Under the pieces are notes generated by a model that worked only from the letters and a program-made list of their open reading frames with translations, ran no database searches and was not told the origin of the DNA. The position numbers and the translations under genes are program-made. From Bacteroidales bacterium UBA1181 (GTDB lineage: Bacteria; Bacteroidota; Bacteroidia; Bacteroidales; Paludibacteraceae), in assembly GCA_002310215.1 (NCBI GenBank), contig DBYR01000021.1:62001-126000 (forward strand): a stretch of 64,000 nt of DNA, read 5' to 3'. This document shows, in pieces, positions 1 to 9,313 of the stretch. The stretch's first letter is position 1, and the number at the start of each line of letters is the position of its first letter.

Positions 1-3000
1 CGTCACATCCGTCGTCAGTGAAGAAAGACAGGTTCCCTTACCTTGATTGTCAATTGTCGTGTTCTCAATTGTCGCTTTTTTAACGGAAGCCAAATCAACA
101 CCCGACCCCAATATCGTAGAATTCTTTAATACAAAAGAATTACCTATAACAAGTTCTATATGGGAAAGCTTGGAATCCTCAATGTTAAGTTTAGAAGATA
201 TGTCCTCAACTCTTATGGAAGCATTGGCTGCCTCCACGTCAGACAGATTAGCTTCTCCCAGTTTACCTCTATACAACATGCCTCCAACTTTATTCAGTGT
301 GACATCTTCCATTATCAATTTATCGATATATGGAGTCGGCTTAAATAAACCGTCAGCAATATCTGTGAATTGTATATGCCTGAAGCTTATAACCCCCGCC
401 GAGTCTATTGAAATCGGGAACGGAGACTCTGAATCCTCGCTAATGTTGGTTATTTCTGAATTTGAAATACTGAAACTATCTACTTTGCTGAGTACAATCG
501 GAGCATTGTCAAAAACACAGTCAAAGACCTCTATTTTGCTACCATCCGTCGCTTCTATCGCATTCATGACATTCATCATCTTTAACCCTTCAAGATAAAT
601 GTTCAATGTGTCACCATTGTTCATTCTTCTGAAAAGGTATGACTTAACACCCATGTCAGATGCGTCTATGGTTGAATAAGTTTTTTCCGTTCTCTTCGCA
701 CCAGTCTTAGCGTCTGCAGGATAACCTCCAATTATACGGATATCGGAGCTCAAGTAGAATCCGCTATAACCATATATTCTCCTCGGTTCATAATTGCCTT
801 CTGCCAAGAAAAACGTGGTACCATCCGGAACAGATCCACAAATGGAAGTGAATTGTTCCCTGCTCATCGCATTTTCCCACGAACTACCCGTCGAGTCACC
901 TGAACTCTTTTCCTTTACATAATATGCGTTTGGAATCTCGCCAGGGATAACAGTTATTTTGGCAATAGTTTTCTTTACACATCCATCCTCTCCTTCTGAA
1001 GTCACCATCTCCTCAAAATATCCTTCTTCTTTAGGATAGAATCTCCGGTTATCAATGGTAAATGGAGTTCCTACTGTCACACTCTTCTCGACCACAACTG
1101 GAGCAGGAGTACAAAGACAATACGGATCACTCAATTTTGTAGTATATGAGTGGTTCTCAGCAACTGGATCTTCATTGTAAATTGCTATCGCAACAAGACA
1201 CGACACTTCACTATCCATTTCTGGCATATCATCTATCAAGAATGAAAAATGATCGTTTTCATCCACATTTACAGATGCGATATATATTAATGCAGACTCA
1301 TTTTCTTTATTTGTGCAGTACAATTCCACAGTGACACCTGCAGAACTATTACGAGGATCGGGAGACACTGTTCCATACACAACATATTTTCCATCCTCCT
1401 CCTTCACCTCATAAATTCTAGGCGAAGGGAATGATCTTGAATCCATGTCAATTGCATTTACGCTATTCCCATGAAAAACATTCTTAGATATAACAGCATA
1501 AGCTCCTTTTTCCTTTATATCCCCAAGCTCATTGAACCCAATATGATTGTGGTCAATGTATAATTCACTCGACACTGTTGTATATGGGATAGAGTACCAA
1601 CCAATTGAAATTCCATACCCTTTATTCGGCATTTTAGCTCCCGCTGGAGTAACTCCGATATAGTTATTTCTTATTATGGAACTAAAAGAATGCAAATCTC
1701 CTGTACTTGTATATACCCCATCACCTCTATTATAACCAATATAATTAGCGGAAGCCAAAGTGCTTGGCGCCATATCCAATGCAGTAACATTCGCAGCCTG
1801 CAGTTTTATTCCAGTTGACCCATTCCCAAAATCTTCAAATTTTCTATTTGTACCGATATAATTCCCGCTCAATTCAAACTTATTTCGCACAACATAGAAA
1901 CACATACCAATAGAGTCGTTGCCTGAAACAACATTATTCTTAGCCACGAAATTGTTCGCACTAACGAAAACACCAACCTTATTCGGATATCTCTCATCGG
2001 CATTTCTTGTTAATCCAATAACATTATTTTCAAGATTGATGTTGGCATTAGAATTTGGTATAGCATAAACTCCATACTCCGAATTCCCTGAAATCATTGA
2101 ATTTTTCACCGTCAAACTATTGGCATTAACCAATTCCACTCCATATCTTGCATCTACAAGGTTGGAATTGTTAACAACAACATCTGATTCCCCATTTATC
2201 AAATATAGTGCGATACTCGAATTCCCTTTGTTGCAAGATATCGTCACATCATCCAATGAAATTAGGCTCTCCGCATTTGAATAATAGTCTAAAATTCCGT
2301 AAGGATAACCGATGATTGAGGAATGACTCACAGACAATTTTTTTCCGTTAGCGAAGTAGATACCATAATTTACTTCCGGCAAATTTGTTGACACAAGTTT
2401 TGAATCCTTTATTATAATCTCATCCGAGGAATTGAATATATACATTCCATTGGTCTCGGCATCCAATCCTTCAAACAAACCATAATTAACGTCACCTGCG
2501 AACAGATAGCCACTTGCGTTTCTAACGGTAACATCTTTCATGATAAGAGAATCACAGACAAAATTTGTTTTTTTACTATTAGAATAAATGATATCACCTT
2601 CAATGTCACTAAATGAAACATTAGATAGCCGTACTTTCTCTGCCTTTTCAATAATCAGCGGATACGTATAGGTACTTGCTCCTTTCCTGACATTACTAAA
2701 TTTTGTGTTTGAAATTTCAACTGTTTCCACATTAGGAGTAATGATTGAGGAGCTATCAACAATACAATTATTCATATAAAGCTTCCCATTTCTACTGAGA
2801 AGCACAGCAATTGTAGCATATTTCATTGTGAGTCCCTCAAGAGAAAGAGTAATAGGTTCATCTCCATCCTTAAAAAGGTATTGCGAACTACCATTATAAG
2901 ATGCATTCATAATAGTAGGATGTTTCTCCGGATCGTTATCATCTCCCATCTTCGCATCATTTGCAAATCCACCGATAATCTTCACAGAAGAATTTAAGTC

Positions 3001-5205
3001 ATACAACGATTTGGCACCACATTTTTCATAATCACCACAGTAACAAGGTTGATATGACCCTTCTGCCAAATAGAATGTTGACCCATCATACACAGTAGGC
3101 AACACTTTGGCAAAATCGTCTGAAGACATCGCATTTCCCCAAGATGAGCCATCTTTTGTTCCTGAACCATCTACCTTAACATAGTATTCTTTCCCTTGAT
3201 ACTTAGATAGATCTATGGAACTTTTTTGGGGTCCGTAAAACTTACTTTTAATACTATCTTCTATTATAACCCATGAATAGTAAGGGGTCCCTTTAAGATT
3301 ATGCAGTGGAAACCTTATCGAAAAAGTCTTATGGTTTGCATCTGTTTCAGCAACACCCAATAAAGACAGAGCACTATGTTTTTTTCCATCTGAAAAATAC
3401 AATTCGACATCTGTCGGATTATTAGACTTCACTTCTCCTTCAACCACAACATAGAAGCCATCCGTTTCTTCTTTGGTAATTTTCATTGTAGGAACATCAT
3501 TCGTAGTTTTTATCGCATATTTTTCATTGCCATGAAAGATGTTGTGTGATATAACAGAATAATCGGAGTTGATGTCTCCTTCCCCATTATATCCTAAATG
3601 ATTATTATTTATGTTTAACGTAGCACGTCCATCAATCACATTAATTCCATAGTTGCCATTCGGCATTGGGCGGCCATCCGGAGTTACGCCAATGTAATTA
3701 TTGCTGATTTCAGATTCATAAGAATATGCTACAACTCCATCCTCCCCATTAAATCCAATATAGTTAGCCTCCTTTAACGAAGATGGATTCATACTTGTCG
3801 AGTAAGAGGCGCCCTTATATACTAGATTAATACCACTTCCACCATTACCCAGGTTTTCATAAAATTTATTTGTACCAATATAATTATTCTTTATTTCACA
3901 AAATCGACCCTTACAATTAAACTCCACACCCAATCCTTTGTTCCCGGAAATAATATTTCCATCAATACATATAGAATCTGCTTTGACAAAGACACCAGTT
4001 CCATTCCCGTACTTGTCAGTCGCATCGGCATTTAATCCTATTATATTATTCCTTAAAACTAATTTGCGCAATACGGAAGAAGTTCCGATACCATATAAAG
4101 AATTCCCGGAAATAACAGAATTCTCAACTTCCAAACTTCCCGAATAGACTTTCACGCCTTCATTAGCATCGTATAGTTGGGACCTGTTAATATACACGGA
4201 ACCCTCAGATTCATAAAAACAACACCCATCTGTTCCACCATAAATCTCAACATCATCTAAAGAAGATTTTTTTGCACTAGAGTAGACTCCCGTACCATAT
4301 CCTTTCACCAAAGACTTAGATAATCTAAAGTCAGGACATTCTAATATATGAATTCCTTCCGGATTGGCTCCATTGGATATAAACTCACTTTCCGAAATAT
4401 TAATTGAACAGGTAGAAAAAGGACTAGAGGACATCCATAATCCCCCTGAATGTGCTTTTAATCTTGATATATTGGCATAACATACCCTCCCTTCAAAAAA
4501 TTTGCCAGGCACAGTAGCAACAACATCTTCTATATTTAGATTTTCAACAATCTTACTGACTCTAAACACAGCATCTATATCACTTATAACAGACCCCTTT
4601 ATAGAAACCATTTGTACTGAATCAATAGTAAACTGTGAGATAGAGGTTGTTTCTGCTGATAGATTTTTGAAACTAGAGTTTTCTATAAAAACTTCATTTG
4701 AACGACTGACTATTATGGGCGCATTATCAAACACACAATCAGACAAGAAGATTCTATTGATTCCTCTCGGATAGAGACCGATATAAGCATCTTTAATTGT
4801 AACACCTTTTAACTTAAATACAGTGTACTTATCATTAACATCAAATATTGGTGATGCTGTATTTTTCTCAGCTGAAAAGGTTGTAATATTCTCATTTGGA
4901 TTCGCCACATCTCCTCGTTTCGGATTTTTAGGGAATCCACCAATAATCGTAACACTATTATTTACCAAAAACGTTTTATTCCGAGATGCTGAGGCGTTAT
5001 AATTTCCAGCTGCTATATAAAAGACAGATTGGGAAGAAATATCAGGCAATAATTGCGCAAAATCATCTCCGCTCATCGCTTTCTCCCACGACGAACCATC
5101 TCCTGTTCCATCAACTTTCACATAATAATCTTTCGCGTATGATAAACTAAATAATACAGTCTGTACTAAACAAATAAGTGTTGCTATAAATCTTTTTGTT
5201 TTCAT
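1..5205 (-). CDS. Giant secreted right-handed beta-helix protein (3' end cut by window edge)
   Basis: Reading from the ATG at 5205, the frame stays open to base 1, giving at least 1735 residues; the C-terminus lies outside the window. Residues 1-24 are a signal peptide ending SYA. Three long homologous modules follow, each opening with a YYVK...GSSWxxAMSxxxF block and then FYLAEGxY and IIGGF(P): near residues 26, 672 and 1424. Between the openings are many short rungs of the type NxIGxN...GNGxxGI and 'SNNYIG', as in parallel beta-helix (pectate-lyase-like/CSLREA-type) surface proteins. Modules 1 and 2 end in a beta-sandwich-like stretch; a short Cys-containing linker precedes module 3. The family suggests an adhesin or polysaccharide-binding surface protein. 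No catalytic motif was recognised, so an enzyme cannot be excluded. Export by T9SS is plausible but its sorting domain would be off the edge. G+C is visibly lower than in the housekeeping genes. Confidence 0.85.
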   Translation of the reverse strand, partial: MKTKRFIATLICLVQTVLFSLSYAKDYYVKVDGTGDGSSWEKAMSGDDFAQLLPDISSQSVFYIAAGNYNASASRNKTFLVNNSVTIIGGFPKNPKRGDVANPNENITTFSAEKNTASPIFDVNDKYTVFKLKGVTIKDAYIGLYPRGINRIFLSDCVFDNAPIIVSRSNEVFIENSSFKNLSAETTSISQFTIDSVQMVSIKGSVISDIDAVFRVSKIVENLNIEDVVATVPGKFFEGRVCYANISRLKAHSGGLWMSSSPFSTCSINISESEFISNGANPEGIHILECPDFRLSKSLVKGYGTGVYSSAKKSSLDDVEIYGGTDGCCFYESEGSVYINRSQLYDANEGVKVYSGSLEVENSVISGNSLYGIGTSSVLRKLVLRNNIIGLNADATDKYGNGTGVFVKADSICIDGNIISGNKGLGVEFNCKGRFCEIKNNYIGTNKFYENLGNGGSGINLVYKGASYSTSMNPSSLKEANYIGFNGEDGVVAYSYESEISNNYIGVTPDGRPMPNGNYGINVIDGRATLNINNNHLGYNGEGDINSDYSVISHNIFHGNEKYAIKTTNDVPTMKITKEETDGFYVVVEGEVKSNNPTDVELYFSDGKKHSALSLLGVAETDANHKTFSIRFPLHNLKGTPYYSWVIIEDSIKSKFYGPQKSSIDLSKYQGKEYYVKVDGSGTKDGSSWGNAMSSDDFAKVLPTVYDGSTFYLAEGSYQPCYCGDYEKCGAKSLYDLNSSVKIIGGFANDAKMGDDNDPEKHPTIMNASYNGSSQYLFKDGDEPITLSLEGLTMKYATIAVLLSRNGKLYMNNCIVDSSSIITPNVETVEISNTKFSNVRKGASTYTYPLIIEKAEKVRLSNVSFSDIEGDIIYSNSKKTNFVCDSLIMKDVTVRNASGYLFAGDVNYGLFEGLDAETNGMYIFNSSDEIIIKDSKLVSTNLPEVNYGIYFANGKKLSVSHSSIIGYPYGILDYYSNAESLISLDDVTISCNKGNSSIALYLINGESDVVVNNSNLVDARYGVELVNANSLTVKNSMISGNSEYGVYAIPNSNANINLENNVIGLTRNADERYPNKVGVFVSANNFVAKNNVVSGNDSIGMCFYVVRNKFELSGNYIGTNRKFEDFGNGSTGIKLQAANVTALDMAPSTLASANYIGYNRGDGVYTSTGDLHSFSSIIRNNYIGVTPAGAKMPNKGYGISIGWYSIPYTTVSSELYIDHNHIGFNELGDIKEKGAYAVISKNVFHGNSVNAIDMDSRSFPSPRIYEVKEEDGKYVVYGTVSPDPRNSSAGVTVELYCTNKENESALIYIASVNVDENDHFSFLIDDMPEMDSEVSCLVAIAIYNEDPVAENHSYTTKLSDPYCLCTPAPVVVEKSVTVGTPFTIDNRRFYPKEEGYFEEMVTSEGEDGCVKKTIAKITVIPGEIPNAYYVKEKSSGDSTGSSWENAMSREQFTSICGSVPDGTTFFLAEGNYEPRRIYGYSGFYLSSDIRIIGGYPADAKTGAKRTEKTYSTIDASDMGVKSYLFRRMNNGDTLNIYLEGLKMMNVMNAIEATDGSKIEVFDCVFDNAPIVLSKVDSFSISNSEITNISEDSESPFPISIDSAGVISFRHIQFTDIADGLFKPTPYIDKLIMEDVTLNKVGGMLYRGKLGEANLSDVEAANASIRVEDISSKLNIEDSKLSHIELVIGNSFVLKNSTILGSGVDLASVKKATIENTTIDNQGKGTCLSSLTTDVT

Positions 5206-5230
5206 CGAGAGTTTATATTAAAAAACCTTG

Positions 5231-5238
5231 CAAAGTTA
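5231..5238 (-). promoter_or_regulatory. -7 box TAACTTTG for the beta-helix gene
   Basis: The minus strand reads TAACTTTG here, an exact match to the Bacteroidota TAnnTTTG element, 25 bases before the ATG at 5205. No TTG at the ideal 19-20 base spacing is visible upstream. Confidence 0.55.
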
Positions 5239-5534
5239 TGTATTTTTATTCAATCCATCTGCATTTTTTGCACAAAATACACGCAAAGATGTCAAGATAT
5301 CTTGTCAAAAAAAGCATATATAATACTATCTAAAATTAGATCCAGCCACTGAATTAAGAAAATAAAGCTTAGAAGCATCATGTAAAAAAATAAATTTATT
5401 CCAAAAAATTTCACACCACAAAAATCATCCGAACGCCCATCAAATCGAAGCGGAGACAATCGTGCGCACCCGATTCTTGCCCTACGGGGACAGATGCGTC
5501 GGGTAAAATTACACACCCATATTCCATCATTCTA

Positions 5535-5565
5535 TTGGATAATCCAAATTATTATTATAAATTTA
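5535..5565 (+). promoter_or_regulatory. Promoter TTG-N20-TAAATTTA for the gene at 5601
   Basis: TTG at 5535-5537 and TAAATTTA at 5558-5565 are separated by 20 bases, fitting the Bacteroidota vegetative promoter with one mismatch in the -7 box. The predicted leader is about 30 bases. Confidence 0.5.
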
Positions 5566-5600
5566 CAAAGTGTTAATTATTAATCATCAAAAGGAGATTT

Positions 5601-6245
5601 ATGATAGACATTAGAATCATCGATGGGGAATTCGAAATCGGCGGAGATTTCGATCTTGGATATATGGGAGTATATGATGATGATATGATATCCATAGAAA
5701 GCACTCCCGGGGAAGTGAGAGAATGGGCCATTGTGGCGGACAGCAACAAGGCGGACAGCACAGATGAGGAATTGGCTAAATTCCTGACAAAATACTTCAA
5801 CGATTTCGAAAAAAAGGTAAAAAAGAACCGCAAGCAGGTAAACAACAACTTCCTCCGCAACATATACTTGGACATGAACAATTCCGGGACAGAGTTCTGG
5901 AACATAGATAAGATATTCGACCCGAACGCTGTGCCAAAGGGAGAGAAGATGGACGACACGCTTTATGACCTACACGAAGAGGAGTTAGGGAAGGCGGCGG
6001 ATGAATACGAAGGTTCACCCAACGATGGTTCCATCGAGAAAGTGGACTTCGAAGCCCTGCTGAAGGAGTATTTCCCCATGTTCAGGTGGGATGCGCTCAT
6101 CGAGGAGGTCGTTCCCGAGACATTGCAGTTAGGTGACGGCGTGATTTCCTTCCAGTGTTCCGACGACTACAACAACACATTCCTATGCGGCGCATACGAT
6201 GAGCTGGACGAGGACCTGATATTCAGCGATTGGCACAACTTCTGA
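5601..6245 (+). CDS. Acidic protein of unknown function
   Basis: A 214-residue, strongly acidic protein that I do not recognise. It has no signal peptide or membrane segment, so it is probably cytoplasmic. A lysine-rich stretch near residues 69-80 sits among Asp/Glu-rich sequence. It opens MIDIRIIDGEFEIGGDFDLGYMG, which looks like a small beta-rich fold, and ends in an aspartate-rich tail. The ATG at 5601 is chosen because AAGGAG at 5591-5596 lies just upstream; a Shine-Dalgarno site this good is unusual in this window. It stands alone between a divergent gene and the heptose operon and has its own promoter. Nothing in the context assigns a function. Confidence 0.7.
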   Translation: MIDIRIIDGEFEIGGDFDLGYMGVYDDDMISIESTPGEVREWAIVADSNKADSTDEELAKFLTKYFNDFEKKVKKNRKQVNNNFLRNIYLDMNNSGTEFWNIDKIFDPNAVPKGEKMDDTLYDLHEEELGKAADEYEGSPNDGSIEKVDFEALLKEYFPMFRWDALIEEVVPETLQLGDGVISFQCSDDYNNTFLCGAYDELDEDLIFSDWHNF

Positions 6246-6279
6246 TTGTAACGAATGATAATAACTACTTTTTACGCCA

Positions 6280-6312
6280 AAGGGGCGAGGAGCGAATGTT
6301 TCTCGGCCCCTT
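6280..6312 (+). terminator. Hairpin after the gene at 5601
   Basis: AAGGGGC at 6280-6286 pairs with GCCCCTT at 6306-6312, and an inner GAG/CTC extends the stem. No clear U-tract follows, so termination is only possible. Confidence 0.35.
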
Positions 6313-6442
6313 CGCATATTTCCGCCCACTGATCCCTCAAGATGTTTCAGCGTCGCTCCTGATGAGAGGGACAAACAACGCCAACGCTTCAGAAAAACGC
6401 ATCAAATAAAGCGATTCGGCAAGAACAGAAGTTTTTTTGTTA

Positions 6443-6450
6443 TAAATTTG
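6443..6450 (+). promoter_or_regulatory. -7 box TAAATTTG for the heptose operon
   Basis: An exact TAnnTTTG match, 21 bases before the hddA ATG. The -33 region reads TTCGG rather than TTG. Confidence 0.6.
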
Positions 6451-6471
6451 CAAAAGTAACAAAGACATAAC

Positions 6472-7500
6472 ATGAAAGTCAGAAGTAAAGCACCATTGCG
6501 ATTAGGTTTGGCTGGAGGAGGAAGCGACGTTTCCCCTTACAGTGACCTCTACGGAGGACTGATACTCAACGCCACAATCGATTTATACGCACACTGCACC
6601 ATCGAGGAGAAAATGGGGGGTGGCATAGAGATATACGCCGCCGACCTGAACCAATCCCTTTCCTACGAGATGCAAGACCAGTTGCCCATCGATGGCCAAC
6701 TAGACCTTCACAAAGGGGTATACAACCGAATCGTAAAGGACTTCCACATAACGCCAAAGCCATTCCGCATCACCACCTACTCTGATGCGCCCGCGGGTAG
6801 CGGACTAGGTTCATCCTCCACCATGGTCGTATGCATCCTCCAGGCCTTCGCAGAATGGTATAACCTTCCCCTCGGAGACTACGAGATCGCCCGCCTCGCC
6901 TATGAAATAGAGAGAATAGACATTGGCCTGAGCGGAGGGAAGCAAGACCAATATGCGGCGACATTCGGAGGATTCAACTTCATGGAGTTCCTACAAGACG
7001 GGCATGTCATCGTCAATCCCTTGCGCATCAAACCTTGGGTCGTGGAAGAGTTGGAAGCATCACTTCTGCTCTTCTTCACGGGAGCCTCCCGCTCGTCCGC
7101 CAAGATCATCGATGAACAGAGGAAGAACACCCAGGAAAAAAATGCGACGGCCATAGAGGCCATGCATAAAATCAAGCAAAGCGCCATCGACATGAAAACC
7201 GCCATCCTGAGGGGAGAGATAGACACCTTCGCCACCATACTAGGGCAAGCATGGGAAGACAAGAAGAAGATGGCCACGTCCATCACCAACCCGACGATAC
7301 AGCAAGCGTTCGACAAAGCGCTGGGAGCTGGCGCCATCGCAGGAAAAGTCAGCGGTGCGGGAGGTGGCGGATTCATCATGTTTGTGGTCGAGCCCACCAA
7401 AAGAAAAAACGTGGAAAGAGCATTGTCCGGATTGGAAGGACGCGTAGTGGAGTTCCAATTCAGTGATAAGGGAACCCAAAGCTGGAAAATAATTGACTAA
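6472..7500 (+). CDS. hddA: D-glycero-alpha-D-manno-heptose 7-phosphate kinase
   Basis: A 342-residue GHMP-superfamily kinase. It phosphorylates D-glycero-D-manno-heptose 7-phosphate at the anomeric carbon to the alpha-1,7-bisphosphate. The three GHMP motifs are visible: the N-terminal RSKAPLRLGLAGGGSD, the ATP-binding PAGSGLGSSST near residue 107, and the C-terminal SGAGGGGF. GHMP kinases that open with APLRLGLAGGG are typical of HddA. It is the first gene of a tight operon: gmhA follows after 11 bases, then hddC and gmhB, which supply the other three steps of the GDP-heptose pathway. Family membership is seen directly; substrate is inferred from the neighbours. Confidence 0.93.
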   Translation: MKVRSKAPLRLGLAGGGSDVSPYSDLYGGLILNATIDLYAHCTIEEKMGGGIEIYAADLNQSLSYEMQDQLPIDGQLDLHKGVYNRIVKDFHITPKPFRITTYSDAPAGSGLGSSSTMVVCILQAFAEWYNLPLGDYEIARLAYEIERIDIGLSGGKQDQYAATFGGFNFMEFLQDGHVIVNPLRIKPWVVEELEASLLLFFTGASRSSAKIIDEQRKNTQEKNATAIEAMHKIKQSAIDMKTAILRGEIDTFATILGQAWEDKKKMATSITNPTIQQAFDKALGAGAIAGKVSGAGGGGFIMFVVEPTKRKNVERALSGLEGRVVEFQFSDKGTQSWKIID

Positions 7501-7511
7501 CAGAATTCATC

Positions 7512-8099
7512 ATGAACCATATAGATAAAATCCGGAGACACATAGAAGAGTCCGTGCAGACGAAGCGACTCATCCTAAGCGACGAACAGATGCTGAGCCA
7601 AATAGGACAAGCCGCCGACCTGATCATCAAGGCATACCGGTCGGGCAAGAAGACCCTACTGGCTGGCAACGGCGGATCAGCGGCGGATGCGCAACACATC
7701 GCCGGCGAGTTCGTCAGCAAATTCTACTTCGACCGTCCGGGCATTCCATCCATAGCCCTCACCACCGACACCTCCATCCTCACCGCCATCGGAAACGATT
7801 ACGGATTTGAACGATTGTTCGCCAGACAAGTGGAGGCTCAAGGGGTAGAAGGAGACGTCTTCATCGGCATATCCACCTCGGGCAACTCCAAGAACATCGT
7901 CGCCGCACTACGCGCCTGCAAGGAGAAAGGCATCCACACCATCGGACTGACGGGAAGCAAGCCATGCGAGATGGACGGTCTCTGCGACATCACCCTGAAA
8001 GTACCTTCCGACCAAACGCCACGCATACAAGAGGCACACATCATGATAGGGCATATCCTATGCGGCTTGGTTGAAGCGGATTTATTCGAGAAAAAATAG
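7512..8099 (+). CDS. gmhA: Sedoheptulose 7-phosphate isomerase
   Basis: A 195-residue SIS-domain protein of normal GmhA length. It converts sedoheptulose 7-phosphate to D-glycero-D-manno-heptose 7-phosphate, the first committed step of heptose synthesis. Recognisable blocks are AGNGGSAADAQHIAGEF (near residues 56-72), the LTTDTSILTAIGNDYGF stretch and the phosphosugar-binding STSGNSKNI. It lies 11 bases after hddA and 8 bases before hddC, so it is almost certainly co-transcribed and provides the substrate of HddA. Confidence 0.95.
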   Translation: MNHIDKIRRHIEESVQTKRLILSDEQMLSQIGQAADLIIKAYRSGKKTLLAGNGGSAADAQHIAGEFVSKFYFDRPGIPSIALTTDTSILTAIGNDYGFERLFARQVEAQGVEGDVFIGISTSGNSKNIVAALRACKEKGIHTIGLTGSKPCEMDGLCDITLKVPSDQTPRIQEAHIMIGHILCGLVEADLFEKK

Positions 8100-8107
8100 A
8101 GAACATC

Positions 8108-8809
8108 ATGGATGCAATCATATTGGCTGGAGGATTGGGCACTCGGCTCCGATCGGTAGTGAACGAAGTACCCAAATGCATGGCACCCGTCTGCGGTCGG
8201 CCTTTCCTGCACTATCTTTTACGATATGTCTCCCAATTCAAGGAGATAGACCACGTGATACTCTCCGTAGGATATCTCAGGGAATGCATCTTCGAATGGA
8301 TGAAGGGGCAGGACCTTCCCTTCGACGTCTCCTACGCCATCGAAGAGACCCCTCTCGGAACAGGAGGCGGCATAAAACTCGCCCTACAACAGGTCAGAAG
8401 CAACCAGGCGGTCATCCTAAACGGAGACACACTCTTCAACGTCGACCTATCCGAGCTGGCGAAGAGAGGAAGAGAGAGCGCGCAAGCAATCACCATCGCA
8501 TTGAAGGAGATGGAACACTTCGACCGATACGGCACAGTCTCCCTTTCGAGCGACTCCGTCATCGAGCGATTCAACGAGAAACAACCCTGCGAAAAGGGGC
8601 TCATCAACGGAGGCATATACTTCATCGACCTAGAGAGATTCCCGCTCGACAGATTCCCGGACAAGGGGTCATTCGAGAAGGAGGTGCTGGAAGCGAGCGT
8701 CTCCAGCAAGATCCTTTCAGGATATATAAGCGACGGCTACTTCATCGACATCGGAATCCCTTCAGACTACAGGAAAGCGAACGTAGACTTCCAAGAACTA
8801 TTTGATTGA
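8108..8809 (+). CDS. hddC: D-glycero-alpha-D-manno-heptose 1-phosphate guanylyltransferase
   Basis: A 233-residue nucleotidyltransferase of the sugar-phosphate (RmlA-like) fold. It starts with the LAGGLGTRLR nucleotide-binding loop, followed by VPKCMAPVCGRPFL with the conserved lysine, ETPLGTGGG and the metal-binding LNGDTLF. Sequence alone shows a hexose/heptose-1-phosphate nucleotidyltransferase. Its place between gmhA, hddA and gmhB indicates that it makes GDP-D-glycero-alpha-D-manno-heptose. An ADP-heptose route would instead use the bifunctional HldE, which is not in this window. Confidence 0.9.
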   Translation: MDAIILAGGLGTRLRSVVNEVPKCMAPVCGRPFLHYLLRYVSQFKEIDHVILSVGYLRECIFEWMKGQDLPFDVSYAIEETPLGTGGGIKLALQQVRSNQAVILNGDTLFNVDLSELAKRGRESAQAITIALKEMEHFDRYGTVSLSSDSVIERFNEKQPCEKGLINGGIYFIDLERFPLDRFPDKGSFEKEVLEASVSSKILSGYISDGYFIDIGIPSDYRKANVDFQELFD

Positions 8810-8815
8810 CCGGCA

Positions 8816-9313
8816 ATGAATTACACCGACATCACCTTCATCCTCGAATTGGGTATTTATGACACGCTCCTGCTGGACAGGGACGGCGTCATCAACCAGT
8901 ACCGTCCGAACGATTACGTAAAAACATGGGATGAATTCGCCTTTATCCCCGAATTCCTCGAGGCCATTCCCCAATGGAGCAAATTGGTGAAAAGGATCGT
9001 GATCGTGACCAACCAGAGAGGCATTTCAAAAGGGCTATTCACAGAAGAAGACCTTCAGGAAATCCACCAACGGATGATCCAAGAAATAGAAAGGAACGGA
9101 GGCAGGATAGACAAGATATACCATTGCACCGCCCTGAGCAACAGCGATCCTAACCGCAAGCCCCAGACAGGCATGTTCCGACAAATGCTGAAAGATTTTC
9201 CGGAGGTTATTCCAGGCCGATGTTTGATGGTCGGGGATGCGATGTCCGACATGCAGTTCGCCAGCAACTGCGGCATCGCTGGCATACTCATCAACGAGCA
9301 CCCAACGACTTGA
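8816..9313 (+). CDS. gmhB: D-glycero-D-manno-heptose 1,7-bisphosphate 7-phosphatase
   Basis: A 165-residue HAD-family histidinol-phosphate-phosphatase-like protein. The catalytic DRDGV motif is at residues 21-25, motif II is in IVTNQRG, and motif III/IV is LMVGDAMSDM. It removes the 7-phosphate between the HddA and HddC steps. Compared with E. coli GmhB it has about 15 extra N-terminal residues and appears to lack some of the zinc-loop cysteines (one Cys is seen in YHCTA). It starts 6 bases after hddC. Its last 23 bases overlap the 3' end of the convergent glycosyltransferase gene. Confidence 0.9.
   Translation: MNYTDITFILELGIYDTLLLDRDGVINQYRPNDYVKTWDEFAFIPEFLEAIPQWSKLVKRIVIVTNQRGISKGLFTEEDLQEIHQRMIQEIERNGGRIDKIYHCTALSNSDPNRKPQTGMFRQMLKDFPEVIPGRCLMVGDAMSDMQFASNCGIAGILINEHPTT

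Larger units (their letters stand above)
5206..5600. other. 395-base divergent intergenic region
   Basis: It separates the minus-strand beta-helix gene from the plus-strand gene at 5601. It holds a -7 box at each end and an AT-rich middle. No RNA gene, convincing small ORF or long repeat was seen between them. Confidence 0.6.

Noticed and set aside
5292..5516. Minus-strand ORF of 74 codons between the beta-helix gene and the acidic protein
   Set aside because: Arginine/cysteine-rich first half and low-complexity second half, no promoter in register and no recognisable domain; probably a chance frame.
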